A DNA stretch of 64,000 bases from Flavobacterium piscis (lineage in GTDB: Bacteria > Bacteroidota > Bacteroidia > Flavobacteriales > Flavobacteriaceae). Below are positions 55,828-63,931 of the stretch, piece after piece. The stretch spans positions 124,001 to 188,000 of the forward strand of contig NZ_LVEN01000005.1 in assembly GCF_001686925.1 (NCBI RefSeq). Direction: 5' to 3'. The notes under the pieces are model-generated. The model saw only the letters and a list, made by a program, of their open reading frames with translations. It did no database searches and was not told where the DNA came from. Both the position numbers and the translations under genes were made by a program. Positions within the stretch are counted from its first letter, which is position 1. Each line of letters opens with the position of its first letter.

Positions 55828-55887
55828 TTAAACGTTAAATTCGATTACGATTATACAGCTAAAAAAAAATAAGAATTCACAAGATCA

Positions 55888-56364
55888 TTATTTCTTCACC
55901 ATAATAAAACGCTCCGTTGTCATTTTTCCTTGTAAATTTCCGGTAGCTTCAGCAGTTATCGTATTATCTGCGCCTTTTGTATAAGTAATCTTTTGCGGAT
56001 AATCGTGTTTAGGATTTTCAAAAACCAATTGTTTATCAGATTCCGAAGTTGAAGGAAATGCAACCGATTTATCATCATTCTGACCTTTTACAGTAGCAAA
56101 ATAAGTTAATGTTTCTGCTTTTTGAGCTAAGACAATGCTTTCAAAATGTAAAGTGTCTTTTCCTTTTATAAAGTAAGAAGTAGCACTAAAAGTACTGTCG
56201 TTAAGTTTGGTCCAGTTTTCTGTTAAAACACCATTAGGAGATTTATTTTCCCAGTTTCCAATAAGCCAGTCTGCTATTTTGATTTTATCTTTTTCTACAG
56301 ATTCCTTTTTCTGGCAGGAAACAACGGCAACTAAAAGAATTAAAAGAGTAATTTTCTGAAACAT
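55888..56364 (-). CDS. DUF6265-like lipoprotein
   Basis: A 158-residue lipoprotein (VVSC, Cys17). The mature domain has LIGNWENKSPNGVLTENW near its start and FENPKHDYPQKITY near its end, which I associate with the DUF6265 family, a lipocalin-like beta barrel of unknown function. It stands alone between two repeat-rich gaps. Confidence 0.78.
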   Translation of the reverse strand: MFQKITLLILLVAVVSCQKKESVEKDKIKIADWLIGNWENKSPNGVLTENWTKLNDSTFSATSYFIKGKDTLHFESIVLAQKAETLTYFATVKGQNDDKSVAFPSTSESDKQLVFENPKHDYPQKITYTKGADNTITAEATGNLQGKMTTERFIMVKK

Positions 56365-56683
56365 ATTTATGGTTTTTGATGTTAAATTGAAAAGCTAAGA
56401 TATTAAAAAAATGGTTGCCAATAATTCACAAATTAGTACGAATTACTATTCAAATGCTAAATGGAAATTTGCCACAGATTACATGATTACAATGTTTTTT
56501 GTTTCACGCAGATTCTGCAGATTGAGGCAGATTTAATTTTGATTCTGAATGATGTAAATCTGCGCGTATCTGCTTAAATCTTTTCAAATCTGCGTGAAAA
56601 AAATTAGCGCTAATTTGTGTAATTTGTGGTTAGAAAACTTTGTAAAAAATCATTTTAATCCTTTAATCTGTGGCAAAAAAAAA
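56365..56683. repeat. Intergenic region with nested palindrome
   Basis: This 319-bp gap contains outer arms TTTGCCACAGATTA (56468-56481) and TAATCTGTGGCAAA (56664-56677), and inner arms TTTCACGCAGATT (56502-56514) and AATCTGCGTGAAA (56587-56599). It may terminate topB, whose stop codon lies only a few bases from the outer right arm. No gene seen. Confidence 0.75.
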
Positions 56684-58993
56684 TTAAACGCTTTCGCCTA
56701 AAATAGCATACACCAGTTCTTTAGTCGGTTTTTGATCTTTTAGTTTTGCTCGGACGTCATCAAAAGTCACTTTAAAATCACAGCCCAGTTTATAATCGCC
56801 ACAACCATAAGCGGTTTTTCCTTTCATGATGGTTCCTTTTTTGCATTTTGGGCAAGTCAAGGCATCAGAATCAGCTGTTGCTGTTGGTTTTGCTTTTGGA
56901 GCTGTTTTTTTGACTTCCAATTTTAGTTTGTAATTTTCTTCAAACCGTATCAAACCTTCAACGGTACCTTCCTCAGTTTTAAAACCTTTTATGTTTACGG
57001 TTGATCCTTTTTGTACCAATCTTAAATATTGATTTTCGGATATTTTTTTCTCTGCAAAAACATTAGGCAATAAAAAATCACAACCTGCTTTATAATTCCC
57101 GCATCCGTAAGCCGATTTTCCTTTTATTAAAGTCGCTTTCTGACATTTCGGACACGTTTCTGCCAAAATTCCTGCGGCTTTCTTTTTCTCGACTTTCACC
57201 ACTTCTTTTTGAGTAGCCGTAGCATGCGAAATATTGGCGTGTCGGGTTTCACTTCGAACTTCGGTCACCAAAGCCTCGACCATTCGTTTCATGTTTTTGA
57301 TGAATGCTCCGGCTGTATAAGTGCCTTTTTCGATATCTTTCAACTGCTTTTCCCAGGAACCTGTAAGTTCTGCCGATTTGATCAATTCATTCTGAATCGT
57401 ATCAATAAGCTGAATCCCCGTAGGAGTTGGTAAAACTTGTTTTTTATTTCGAACAATATACTGACGTTTAAAAAGCGTTTCGATAATATTCGCACGCGTA
57501 GACGGGCGGCCAATACCATTTTCTTTCATTAGTTCTCGTAAATCTTCGTCATCGACCTGCTTACCTGCGGTTTCCATCGCACGCAGTAAAGTTGCCTCTG
57601 TAAACTGATTGGGTGGTTTGGTTTCTTTTTCTAAAAACGATGGTTCGTGCGGACCTTTTTCACCCACTACAAAATTTGGTAATAAGTCAGCTTCTTTTTC
57701 TTTGGCGTTCGGGTCTTCAAAAACAACACGGAAACCTTTTTTTAAGATCACTTTTCCGGTGGTCTTAAACATAACTTCGGCAGCTTTTCCTATTACTGTA
57801 GTATTCGCAACCAGACAATCATCATAAAAAACCGCAATAAAACGTCTTGTAATAATATCGTAAACTTGCTGCTGATTGAACTGCAAATTGCTTTCTATTC
57901 CGGTTGGAATTATCGCGTGGTGATCTGTAACTTTTTTATCGTTGAAAACCTTAGGCGATTTTTTTATTTTTTTGCCTAAAAGTGGTTGCGTTAACTCAGC
58001 GTATTTTGATAATTTTTGCAGAATTCCCGGTACTTTCGGGTATATATCATTGGGTAAAAATGTGGTATCAACTCTGGGATAAGTGACTACTTTTTGTTCA
58101 TACAATGTTTGAACGATTTTTAGCGTTTCATCTGCCGAAAATCCAAACTTGGTATTGCAGTATACTTGTAACCCCGTTAAATCAAATAGTTTAGGGGCAA
58201 ACTCGTTTCCGTTCTTTTTATCGACCGAAACAATTTCGAAATCACTTTCTTTGACTTTATTGGCCAAAAATTCTCCGTCTTCTTTCTTCAGGAAACGGCC
58301 TTCTTCATAACTAAAAAGGGTTTCTCTGTATAAAGTCTGTAATTCCCAATAGGGTTGAGGTTTAAAATTTTCGATTTCCTTCCAACGGTCTACAACCATT
58401 GCCAATGTTGGCGTTTGTACGCGTCCAATAGACAAAACTTGTTTGTATCCGCCATGTTTTACGGTGTATAATCGTGTGGCATTCATACCCAATAACCAGT
58501 CGCCAATGGCTCTTGAAAATCCGGCGTAGAATAAATTATCGTAGTTTTCAGAGGGTTTTAAGTTTTCGAAACCTTCTTTTATTGCTTCGGTTGTTAAGGA
58601 CGAAATCCATAAACGTTGTACTTCGCCTTTGTAGTTGGCTTCGTTCATTACCCAACGCTGAATCAATTCTCCTTCTTGTCCGGCATCCCCGCAGTTGATG
58701 ACCAATTCGGCTTTGTCGAATAAGCTTTTTACAATTTTAAACTGTTTTTGAATTCCTGAATTCTCGACAACTTTGGTTTCGAATTTCTCCGGAAGCATAG
58801 GTAAGTTGTTCAAATCCCAGCTTTTCCAGTGCGGTTTGTAATCGTTGGGTTCTTTTAAAGTACATAAATGCCCAAAAGTGTAGGTAACGGCATAACCGTT
58901 TCCTTCAAAATATCCATCGTGCTTGGTATTGGCTCCCAAAACGGATGCGATTTCGCGTGCTACACTTGGTTTTTCTGCAATACATACCTTCAT
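56684..58993 (-). CDS. topB: DNA topoisomerase III
   Basis: A 769-residue type IA topoisomerase that decatenates and relaxes DNA by single-strand passage. Active-site Tyr305 and Arg307 lie in VTYPRVDT; the TOPRIM domain has Glu7 (AEKPS) and DAGQEGE (103-109). Usually this motif is DADREGE, and here the second Asp is Gly105. Two C-terminal zinc ribbons carry Cys614/617/631/638 and Cys714/717/731/738, each CPKC-x13-C-x6-C. Monocistronic. Function in recombination or segregation is family knowledge. Confidence 0.93.
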   Translation of the reverse strand: MKVCIAEKPSVAREIASVLGANTKHDGYFEGNGYAVTYTFGHLCTLKEPNDYKPHWKSWDLNNLPMLPEKFETKVVENSGIQKQFKIVKSLFDKAELVINCGDAGQEGELIQRWVMNEANYKGEVQRLWISSLTTEAIKEGFENLKPSENYDNLFYAGFSRAIGDWLLGMNATRLYTVKHGGYKQVLSIGRVQTPTLAMVVDRWKEIENFKPQPYWELQTLYRETLFSYEEGRFLKKEDGEFLANKVKESDFEIVSVDKKNGNEFAPKLFDLTGLQVYCNTKFGFSADETLKIVQTLYEQKVVTYPRVDTTFLPNDIYPKVPGILQKLSKYAELTQPLLGKKIKKSPKVFNDKKVTDHHAIIPTGIESNLQFNQQQVYDIITRRFIAVFYDDCLVANTTVIGKAAEVMFKTTGKVILKKGFRVVFEDPNAKEKEADLLPNFVVGEKGPHEPSFLEKETKPPNQFTEATLLRAMETAGKQVDDEDLRELMKENGIGRPSTRANIIETLFKRQYIVRNKKQVLPTPTGIQLIDTIQNELIKSAELTGSWEKQLKDIEKGTYTAGAFIKNMKRMVEALVTEVRSETRHANISHATATQKEVVKVEKKKAAGILAETCPKCQKATLIKGKSAYGCGNYKAGCDFLLPNVFAEKKISENQYLRLVQKGSTVNIKGFKTEEGTVEGLIRFEENYKLKLEVKKTAPKAKPTATADSDALTCPKCKKGTIMKGKTAYGCGDYKLGCDFKVTFDDVRAKLKDQKPTKELVYAILGESV

Positions 58994-59393
58994 TTTTCTC
59001 CTTCCTTGTTTAAAAAGCGAAATTAGGGATTTAGAATTTGGTATCGAAATTTTTTGCCACTAAGACGCTAAGGCTCGAAGTTTTTTATTTTTTAATTTCA
59101 CAATCCCAATAACTATCAGGAGCAGAATTATAAAGTTTTTTTCTGCTAAATTTTGGAACTTTGCGTTTTACGCGAGATTCTTAGCGTTAAGATTAACAAT
59201 ACCTAAATTAAATCACGCAAAGACGCAGAGTCGCAAAGTTTTTTGTTTCACGCAGATTTATAAAGATTTAAGCAGATGGTCGCAGATTATATAATCAAAA
59301 TAAATCTGCGTGAAATAAAAAAATCATTTCAATCCTTTTAATCAGTGGCTATAAATAAATTTTTTACTTCCGATAGCGATCAGGATTGCGAGA
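58994..59393. repeat. Repeat-rich intergenic region
   Basis: This 400-bp gap has TTGCCACTAAGACGCTAAGG (59054) with a partial inverse TTTGCGTTTTACGCGAGATT (59160 region), then a palindrome with arms TTTCACGCAGATTTA (59246-59260) and TAAATCTGCGTGAAA (59301-59315). These belong to the same word families as 8850 and 56502. No gene or promoter seen. Confidence 0.7.
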
Positions 59394-60902
59394 TTATTTC
59401 TTTCTCCTGTCGGTAAGATATTTTCGAATTGGAATATCATAAAAAATCATCGTTAAATAAGCGATACCAACTAGAAAAATTGTTCCTGTAATGATAATAA
59501 ACGTCAATTGAGGTGTTTCGGGTTTGTATTTGATGTAATAGTTGGCGAATATCCACATGGCAGCGTAATGCGTCATGTATAGCGGATAGGATATTTTTCC
59601 GAAGAAGATACACAGCTTTTTGAATCCCGGTGCCAAAGTTGCTCCGGCTCCTAATACAATCAATAAAGGGAAATACAATAAAACGACCAAAGGTTCTGTA
59701 AGCCAATTGAAATCTGAAAAAGGCAATACGAAGGCTAAAAGCAGTAATACTGATAAGGCAATAAATCCTAATTTCGATTTAATAATCCAGTTCGAGCGGT
59801 AAATGAGCATTCCTGCTAAAAACGAATACGAAATACGACCAAAACCATCCCAAAAAGTTTCTCCGTTCCATCCGCCCATTAAGGAACCTCCCGCACGCTG
59901 ACTGACGAAACAAATTCCTGCTCCAGCCAAAATAGTCACTAAAAATAGTAAACGACGGCTGAGTTTGTAAAGGAATAGCGCATAGAGAATATTTGCCACA
60001 TATTCCCAAAACAAAGACCAGGCCGGCGCATTTAAACCAAATATATTGAAATAACGATCTGCCATAACCGGAAAAGGAATCAGAAAAACCGAAGCCAGAA
60101 ATATCAGAATCAATTTACCCATTTCGTAAGTTTCAGGATGACCGCCAAACGGATCAAAGAGAAAAGCCAATAAACCCAAAACAGAACCAAAAACAACCAA
60201 AGGATGCAATCTGATTAATCTTAATTTAAAAAAGTCAGCCAGTTTCATTTTGGTAATTCGGTCATGATAGGCGTAGGCAATAACAAATCCCGAAAGACAG
60301 AAGAAAAAGTCAACCGCAAGAAAACCATGCGCAATAAAATTCTCGCTGGGCGGATGAACAATTTCCATAAAATGAAAAATTACAATAGCCACAGCAGCTA
60401 TTCCTCTTAATCCGTCGAGGATTTCAAAATGTTGTTTTGGTTTTGAAGATTCGATTTTAAATTGTTCTCCTGTTAACTTAATTTCAATATTCTCTTTTGT
60501 GTTCAATTTTTTCAGTTCGGCCAGAATAGAATCTACCAGCAGTTCCGTTTCCTTTTTTATTTTTTCCTGATTCTCACGAAATTTATCATCAACAATAATC
60601 GTATTAACGTAATTCTGAGTTTCCATATTGGATCCGTTGATGGGATAATTTTCCGGCATTTCTTGTGTGTAATCTTTTAGATTCCAAAATTTTTTCTCGT
60701 AAATCTTGTCAGATAGTTTAGTAACATCAATTTCAATTTGAACTTGAAGTGTTTTATTTCTTTTAAAATAGTTGTCAATTCTGTCTTCAAAATCTAATAA
60801 ACAGTTTTTGTTATAATCAAATAAATTTAATGCTTTCAAAAGACTAATTCTAAAATTGTCAAAGTTTTCGTCTGGCTGAATTTTTAACTTTCTAATATTC
60901 AT
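59394..60902 (-). CDS. Acyltransferase 3 family membrane protein with long N-terminal extension
   Basis: A 502-residue protein in two parts. Residues 1-155 are soluble, rich in Lys, Glu and Asn, with a likely coiled coil (about 107-134). Residues 160-498 are an acyltransferase 3 (OafA/WecH-like) membrane domain: LDGLRGIAA (162-170), conserved His177, GFLAVDFFFCLSGFVIAY, LIRLHP and about ten TM helices. Such enzymes transfer acyl groups to surface sugars or similar acceptors. The usual start would be near residue 155, but no Met lies there, so the extension looks genuinely fused. Confidence 0.87.
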   Translation of the reverse strand: MNIRKLKIQPDENFDNFRISLLKALNLFDYNKNCLLDFEDRIDNYFKRNKTLQVQIEIDVTKLSDKIYEKKFWNLKDYTQEMPENYPINGSNMETQNYVNTIIVDDKFRENQEKIKKETELLVDSILAELKKLNTKENIEIKLTGEQFKIESSKPKQHFEILDGLRGIAAVAIVIFHFMEIVHPPSENFIAHGFLAVDFFFCLSGFVIAYAYHDRITKMKLADFFKLRLIRLHPLVVFGSVLGLLAFLFDPFGGHPETYEMGKLILIFLASVFLIPFPVMADRYFNIFGLNAPAWSLFWEYVANILYALFLYKLSRRLLFLVTILAGAGICFVSQRAGGSLMGGWNGETFWDGFGRISYSFLAGMLIYRSNWIIKSKLGFIALSVLLLLAFVLPFSDFNWLTEPLVVLLYFPLLIVLGAGATLAPGFKKLCIFFGKISYPLYMTHYAAMWIFANYYIKYKPETPQLTFIIITGTIFLVGIAYLTMIFYDIPIRKYLTDRRKK

Positions 60903-60960
60903 TTAATCTTTACAATTTGAGTTATCCGTTTTCACAAAGATTGATTTTTTCTAATTATAA

Positions 60961-60994
60961 AAAAAGCCACAAAAATATTTTCTTGTGGCTTTTT
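60961..60994 (-). terminator. Terminator after the 61.0-kb secreted protein gene
   Basis: AAAAAGCCACAA (60961-60972) pairs perfectly with TTGTGGCTTTTT (60983-60994) around AAATATTTTC. A related hairpin with the same loop is at 62131-62161. Confidence 0.88.
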
Positions 60995-61013
60995 TATATT
61001 TAAGTCTTCTATT

Positions 61014-61442
61014 TTATACTTTAAAAATATCAATTCTTTCCATCCAGAAAATTCCTGATTCTAAAAATTGAAGTTTTGTCTTCACGATTTTGTCACTTTT
61101 ATCTCTTGGATTTTTGGTTATGAATCTCGCTGTTGATTTATTAAAATCTAAAGTGTATTTCTCGTCAAAATCTTCACTTTTTTTAGAAGAAAAAGTAATC
61201 ATATTGTCTTTTGCGCTCCATTTTCCTTTTCCGTATTTGTTAACTTCCGGTGGAGTTCCGCCCTGCATTTTCGAATACGAATGAAATTCAAATGTTCCGT
61301 CCTGATTTAAAGTCAGTTTATATTCTATGATATGTTTTCCTTCTTCGCCAAGTGAACGTGTATAATCGCCAGCAAAATTGTTCGATTGTGCGAATAGGGT
61401 TAGGTTGAAAATTAAAAGTAGGGTTGTAAGTATTACTTTCAT
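61014..61442 (-). CDS. Small secreted protein of unknown function
   Basis: A 142-residue protein with a signal peptide (1-18, TLFAQS). The mature part is beta-rich with the pattern YKLTLNQDGTFEFHSYS, then GKGKWSAKDNMITFSS, typical of lipocalin-like small domains in Bacteroidota (copy-number-type or NlpE-like folds are alternatives). No catalytic motif. Isolated between terminators. Confidence 0.75.
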   Translation of the reverse strand: MKVILTTLLLIFNLTLFAQSNNFAGDYTRSLGEEGKHIIEYKLTLNQDGTFEFHSYSKMQGGTPPEVNKYGKGKWSAKDNMITFSSKKSEDFDEKYTLDFNKSTARFITKNPRDKSDKIVKTKLQFLESGIFWMERIDIFKV

Positions 61443-61553
61443 TAGTGTGGTTTTTATTGGTTTGAAAATGGATTAGAAATTCTTTGTCAAAAGTAACAGG
61501 TTTATATTTAATCTCTTATTTGAAACCGTAAATCTATTTGTAGAAATGCTGAG

Positions 61554-62036
61554 TTATTCCTCATCTATTTTAAAAATTCTTGAATAGTTTCCAAATTCAG
61601 TTCCTTTAAGGTTTTCTTCGATTACTTTTTTTGCTGTATCAAAGTCAACAACCATACAGCCAACTTCCATTGTTCCGCTGCCAATACTTCCTCCCTCGGT
61701 ATGGCCAAGTCCTGTCCATCCTAAAACTTCGTCCATTTTTGCTTCGAGTCTGTGTCGTTTTTCAAGATCCTGTTCAGTTCCAAAACCATCAATGATATAC
61801 TCAATTTCTAAAAAAGAAACTTTATCCTGATCAAATTCTCTGTAACCTTCTTTTAGTTTTTCGTCAATTTCTTTTTGAACATTCTTTCTAAAATTCGAAA
61901 ATAATCCGCCTTTGACTTCTTTGTTTTGTCCTTGCTCTCCAACTATTCCCCAATGTACAATGGCTGTTTTTTCGTCTTTATTCCAGGTTTCCCAGTACCA
62001 AAGCTGATTATCTTTTAGTCTGTAAAGTTTAAGCAT
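61554..62036 (-). CDS. WGR-like domain protein
   Basis: A 160-residue cytosolic protein. The N-terminal region LYRLKDNQLWYWETWN, followed by VHWGIVGEQGQNKEVK, matches the pattern of WGR domains (Trp-x-Gly with preceding aromatic strands), which bind nucleic acid in PARP and other contexts. The C-terminal half (about 80-160) contains GWTGLGHTEGGSIGSGTMEVGC and a ferredoxin-like end; I do not recognise it. Could be an immunity or regulatory protein, but there is no evidence for that here beyond its accessory location. Confidence 0.6.
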   Translation of the reverse strand: MLKLYRLKDNQLWYWETWNKDEKTAIVHWGIVGEQGQNKEVKGGLFSNFRKNVQKEIDEKLKEGYREFDQDKVSFLEIEYIIDGFGTEQDLEKRHRLEAKMDEVLGWTGLGHTEGGSIGSGTMEVGCMVVDFDTAKKVIEENLKGTEFGNYSRIFKIDEE

Positions 62037-62130
62037 CGTATTTTTAGTCTTTTAAATTGTTTTTTTACTCTATAATACAGATTTGCAATATGTTCTCACA
62101 AAGATTGTTTTTTTTCTTTTTACAAATGTA

Positions 62131-62161
62131 AAAAGCTACAAAAATATTTTCTGTAGCTTTT
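62131..62161 (-). terminator. Terminator after the 62.2-kb gene
   Basis: AAAAGCTACA (62131-62140) pairs with TGTAGCTTTT (62152-62161) with loop AAAATATTTTC. The loop and preceding CACAAAGATTG words match those near 60926-60994, showing duplication of the whole segment. Confidence 0.8.
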
Positions 62162-62200
62162 GCAAGTCCGGGCTATCGAACTTGAAGATATATCGTGATT
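62161..62200. repeat. Decayed right end of the 141-bp REP-like element
   Basis: TGCAAGTCCGGGCTATCGAA followed by CTTGAAGATATATCGTGAT aligns with the right end of the full copies (TGCAAATCCGCGCTATCGAA then AAGGTATATCCGCGCGAT). It is located just after the 62.2-kb gene. Confidence 0.7.
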
Positions 62201-62214
62201 ATTCGAATTACAAA

Positions 62215-62619
62215 TTATTCGTATAATTCCCAATACTGATCATCAATAAATTGCACAAAAGGCTCACTTGTAAATGTTTGGCTGTAATCTCCGTCTTCGT
62301 CTAAAAGGTAAAAACTTTCTCCCTTTTTTATTATAGCACTATAACTCATAGCGGCTTGATATGGCGTATCAAAATAATAAAGTTTGTCTTCTTCTATACA
62401 AACTTTATTAAAAACTGAATAAAGAAACAAAAGTCTTGTTTGACGCAGTACTTCAGTAATTTCGTCAATAGTTTCTAAGTATTGTTTAGGTGATTTTATT
62501 TTATTAATATCAAAATCTTCTTTCAATAATTTTACATTGTCTGAAAAAGGTTTAAGTTCAAAATTATTAGAAATATCTTCAATTTCTTGTGACAGTTTGT
62601 TTTGTTCTTCTTTTGTCAT
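62215..62619 (-). CDS. Hypothetical protein
   Basis: A 134-residue acidic cytosolic protein with no signal peptide or TM segment. It has an N-terminal helical region (EEQNKLSQEIEDISNNF, then SPKQYLETIDEITEVLRQTR) and a C-terminal beta region (GESFYLLDEDGDYSQTF). Not recognised. It shares the low-GC codon use and small size of the neighbouring accessory genes. Its end is close to a decayed REP element. Confidence 0.65.
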   Translation of the reverse strand: MTKEEQNKLSQEIEDISNNFELKPFSDNVKLLKEDFDINKIKSPKQYLETIDEITEVLRQTRLLFLYSVFNKVCIEEDKLYYFDTPYQAAMSYSAIIKKGESFYLLDEDGDYSQTFTSEPFVQFIDDQYWELYE

Positions 62620-62674
62620 TATTTTTTTTTAGGGTGTTTTTGGTTATAAGTAGTATGATAACGATAGTTTTTCA

Positions 62675-62700
62675 GCTAGCGCGAGCGTGCCGCTCGTGCA
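62675..62700. repeat. Short GC-rich hairpin
   Basis: GCTAGCGCGAGCGTGCCGCT followed by CGTGCA contains AGCGCGAGCG/CGCTCGTGC type symmetry and is clearly richer in GC than its surroundings. It lies 27 bp before the 141-bp element and may be a related REP piece. Confidence 0.55.
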
Positions 62701-62726
62701 TATATAGTTTTTTATAGTTTTGTTAA

Positions 62727-62867
62727 CCCGATAGCGCGGATTTGTAATCCGTGCCCGCAAAGAGAGTCATCTTTTAAAAATACAAAGTATTGTATCTCAA
62801 TTTTGGAGGCACGGATTGCAAATCCGCGCTATCGAATTAGAAGGTATATCCGCGCGATCTGGGTTAT
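62727..62867. repeat. 141-bp REP-like element, copy 1
   Basis: Starts CCCGATAGCGCGGATTTGTA and ends CGCGCGATCTGGGTTAT. Internal arms GATAGCGCGGATTTGTAATC and TTGCAAATCCGCGCTATC are inverted, with GTGCCCGC/GGCACGG extending the stem. It has the same length as copy 2 with 10 differences counted by eye (about 93 % identity). The stop codon of the next gene lies within its last four bases. Confidence 0.92.
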
Positions 62868-63577
62868 TTTTTTGTGATCCAATCATATAAAAAGTTACCG
62901 CCCAGCTCACTTAATAGTAAACCAGAAATGAATATAATAATTGTTGCCCAAACTGGATTTCGCCCAAGCCAGTTGGAATAATTATAATACCAAGAAATTT
63001 TTAATTTCTTAATATCTTTTTTTGTGTTTGATATTAACTTAGCATGTATTGCTTTTGTATTTAAAATATTTTCAGCTGAAAGGCTTATATGAGGGTTTTT
63101 AAAAAAAGTTGATATTTGTTTTTTATATATTGCTTTATCGAATAAACATCCAGTAATATTATTTTGCATAATTTCACCAGCTTGATGATTTAAGCCTCCA
63201 TACGCATTAAACATAATTGTAAAAGCATAAATAAACCTTAATAAATAATTCTCAGCCGTTATTCCTTCACGTAGATTCAATTCTTCTAAACCAAATGTTG
63301 ATATAACAATGAAATTATTTTTTATTGGTCTGGTAAAATAATTTCCCTGAAGAGGTCTGTCAATAATGCCAACAGAAAAATCAGCATCATTTGCAATATT
63401 AATTGTAGCCAATTTATTATCTGTAATTGTTAGATTATCTTCATTTAAAAAAGTTGGGGAGGTAATAATGATATCATTTGTAGATTTAAATGTTAATGAT
63501 GAATCAAATCTTTTTTTTAGTTTTGAAAAATCTAAATGATCATTATGACCAATTTTAATTATTTGAATATTTGTCAT
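62864..63577 (-). CDS. Tail-anchored protein of unknown function
   Basis: A 237-residue protein with no signal peptide. Residues 1-200 are globular and Asn/Ile-rich (FSKLKKRFDSSLTF, FSVGIIDRPLQGNYFTRP, GGLNHQAGEIMQNN), and residues about 210-228 form a single C-terminal TM helix (VWATIIIFISGLLLSELGG) with a short basic end. This topology suggests a cytosolic domain tethered to the inner membrane. I do not recognise the family. The gene lies between two 141-bp REP-like copies and its stop is inside copy 1. Confidence 0.65.
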   Translation of the reverse strand: MTNIQIIKIGHNDHLDFSKLKKRFDSSLTFKSTNDIIITSPTFLNEDNLTITDNKLATINIANDADFSVGIIDRPLQGNYFTRPIKNNFIVISTFGLEELNLREGITAENYLLRFIYAFTIMFNAYGGLNHQAGEIMQNNITGCLFDKAIYKKQISTFFKNPHISLSAENILNTKAIHAKLISNTKKDIKKLKISWYYNYSNWLGRNPVWATIIIFISGLLLSELGGNFLYDWITKK

Positions 63578-63642
63578 TTAATGTTTTATTTTTGTGTTTT
63601 TTAGGTATTAAATAATTTAATTTTGAAAAATACGGTAATTGA

Positions 63643-63774
63643 TTATAAAGTTTTTATTAAAAATAAGGTACAGACACTTGTGTATTGCTTGAAAAACTCA
63701 CTTTCATCGATTTTTTGACCTTTTTGCAATCCAATATATTTATCAACTTTCACATAGGATACTTCAATATCATT
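63643..63774 (-). pseudogene. Possible 3' gene remnant next to the REP-like element
   Basis: On the minus strand a frame of 43 codons plus stop, without a start codon, reads DIEVSYVKVDKYIG and then QKIDESEFFKQYT, with a coding-like mix of residues; the last ten residues look random. The frame is closed by TAA upstream, 16 bp before the repeat copy. This may be the tail of a gene cut off by insertion or deletion at the repeat. It may also be chance. Confidence 0.3.
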
Positions 63775-63790
63775 TTAAGCTCTGTCTAAA

Positions 63791-63931
63791 CCCGATAGCG
63801 CGGATTTGTAATCCGTGCCCGCAAAGAGAATCATCTTTTAAAAATACAAAGTATTGCATCTTACTGTTGCGGGCACGGATTGCAAATCCGCGCTATCGAA
63901 CGTGAAGGTATATCCGCGCGATCTGGGTTAT
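63791..63931. repeat. 141-bp REP-like element, copy 2
   Basis: Same length, orientation and internal inverted arms as copy 1. Differences cluster in the loop (about 63861-63872) and next to the right arm (63901-63903). Stems are strictly conserved, which suggests selection or recent copying through the stem. Confidence 0.92.

Larger units (their letters stand above)
55080..55887. repeat. Repeat-dense 808-bp intergenic region
   Basis: The gap holds three blocks and no gene: (1) two tandem copies of an approx. 71-bp unit starting TTGCCACGAAGGCGCTAAAA (55131) and TTTGCCACGAAGGCACTAAA (55201) with a decayed third; (2) a mirror-ordered set of six hairpins at 55376-55635; (3) a two-arm element at 55684-55826. 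Each block is listed separately where useful. Confidence 0.75.

Noticed and set aside
55080..55887. Degraded insertion sequence
   Set aside because: Despite many inverted repeats, no frame resembling a transposase, and no target-site duplication, could be found in the 808 bp.
62727..63931. CRISPR-like repeat pair
   Set aside because: Two 141-bp copies enclose a gene; there are no short regular spacers and no cas genes.
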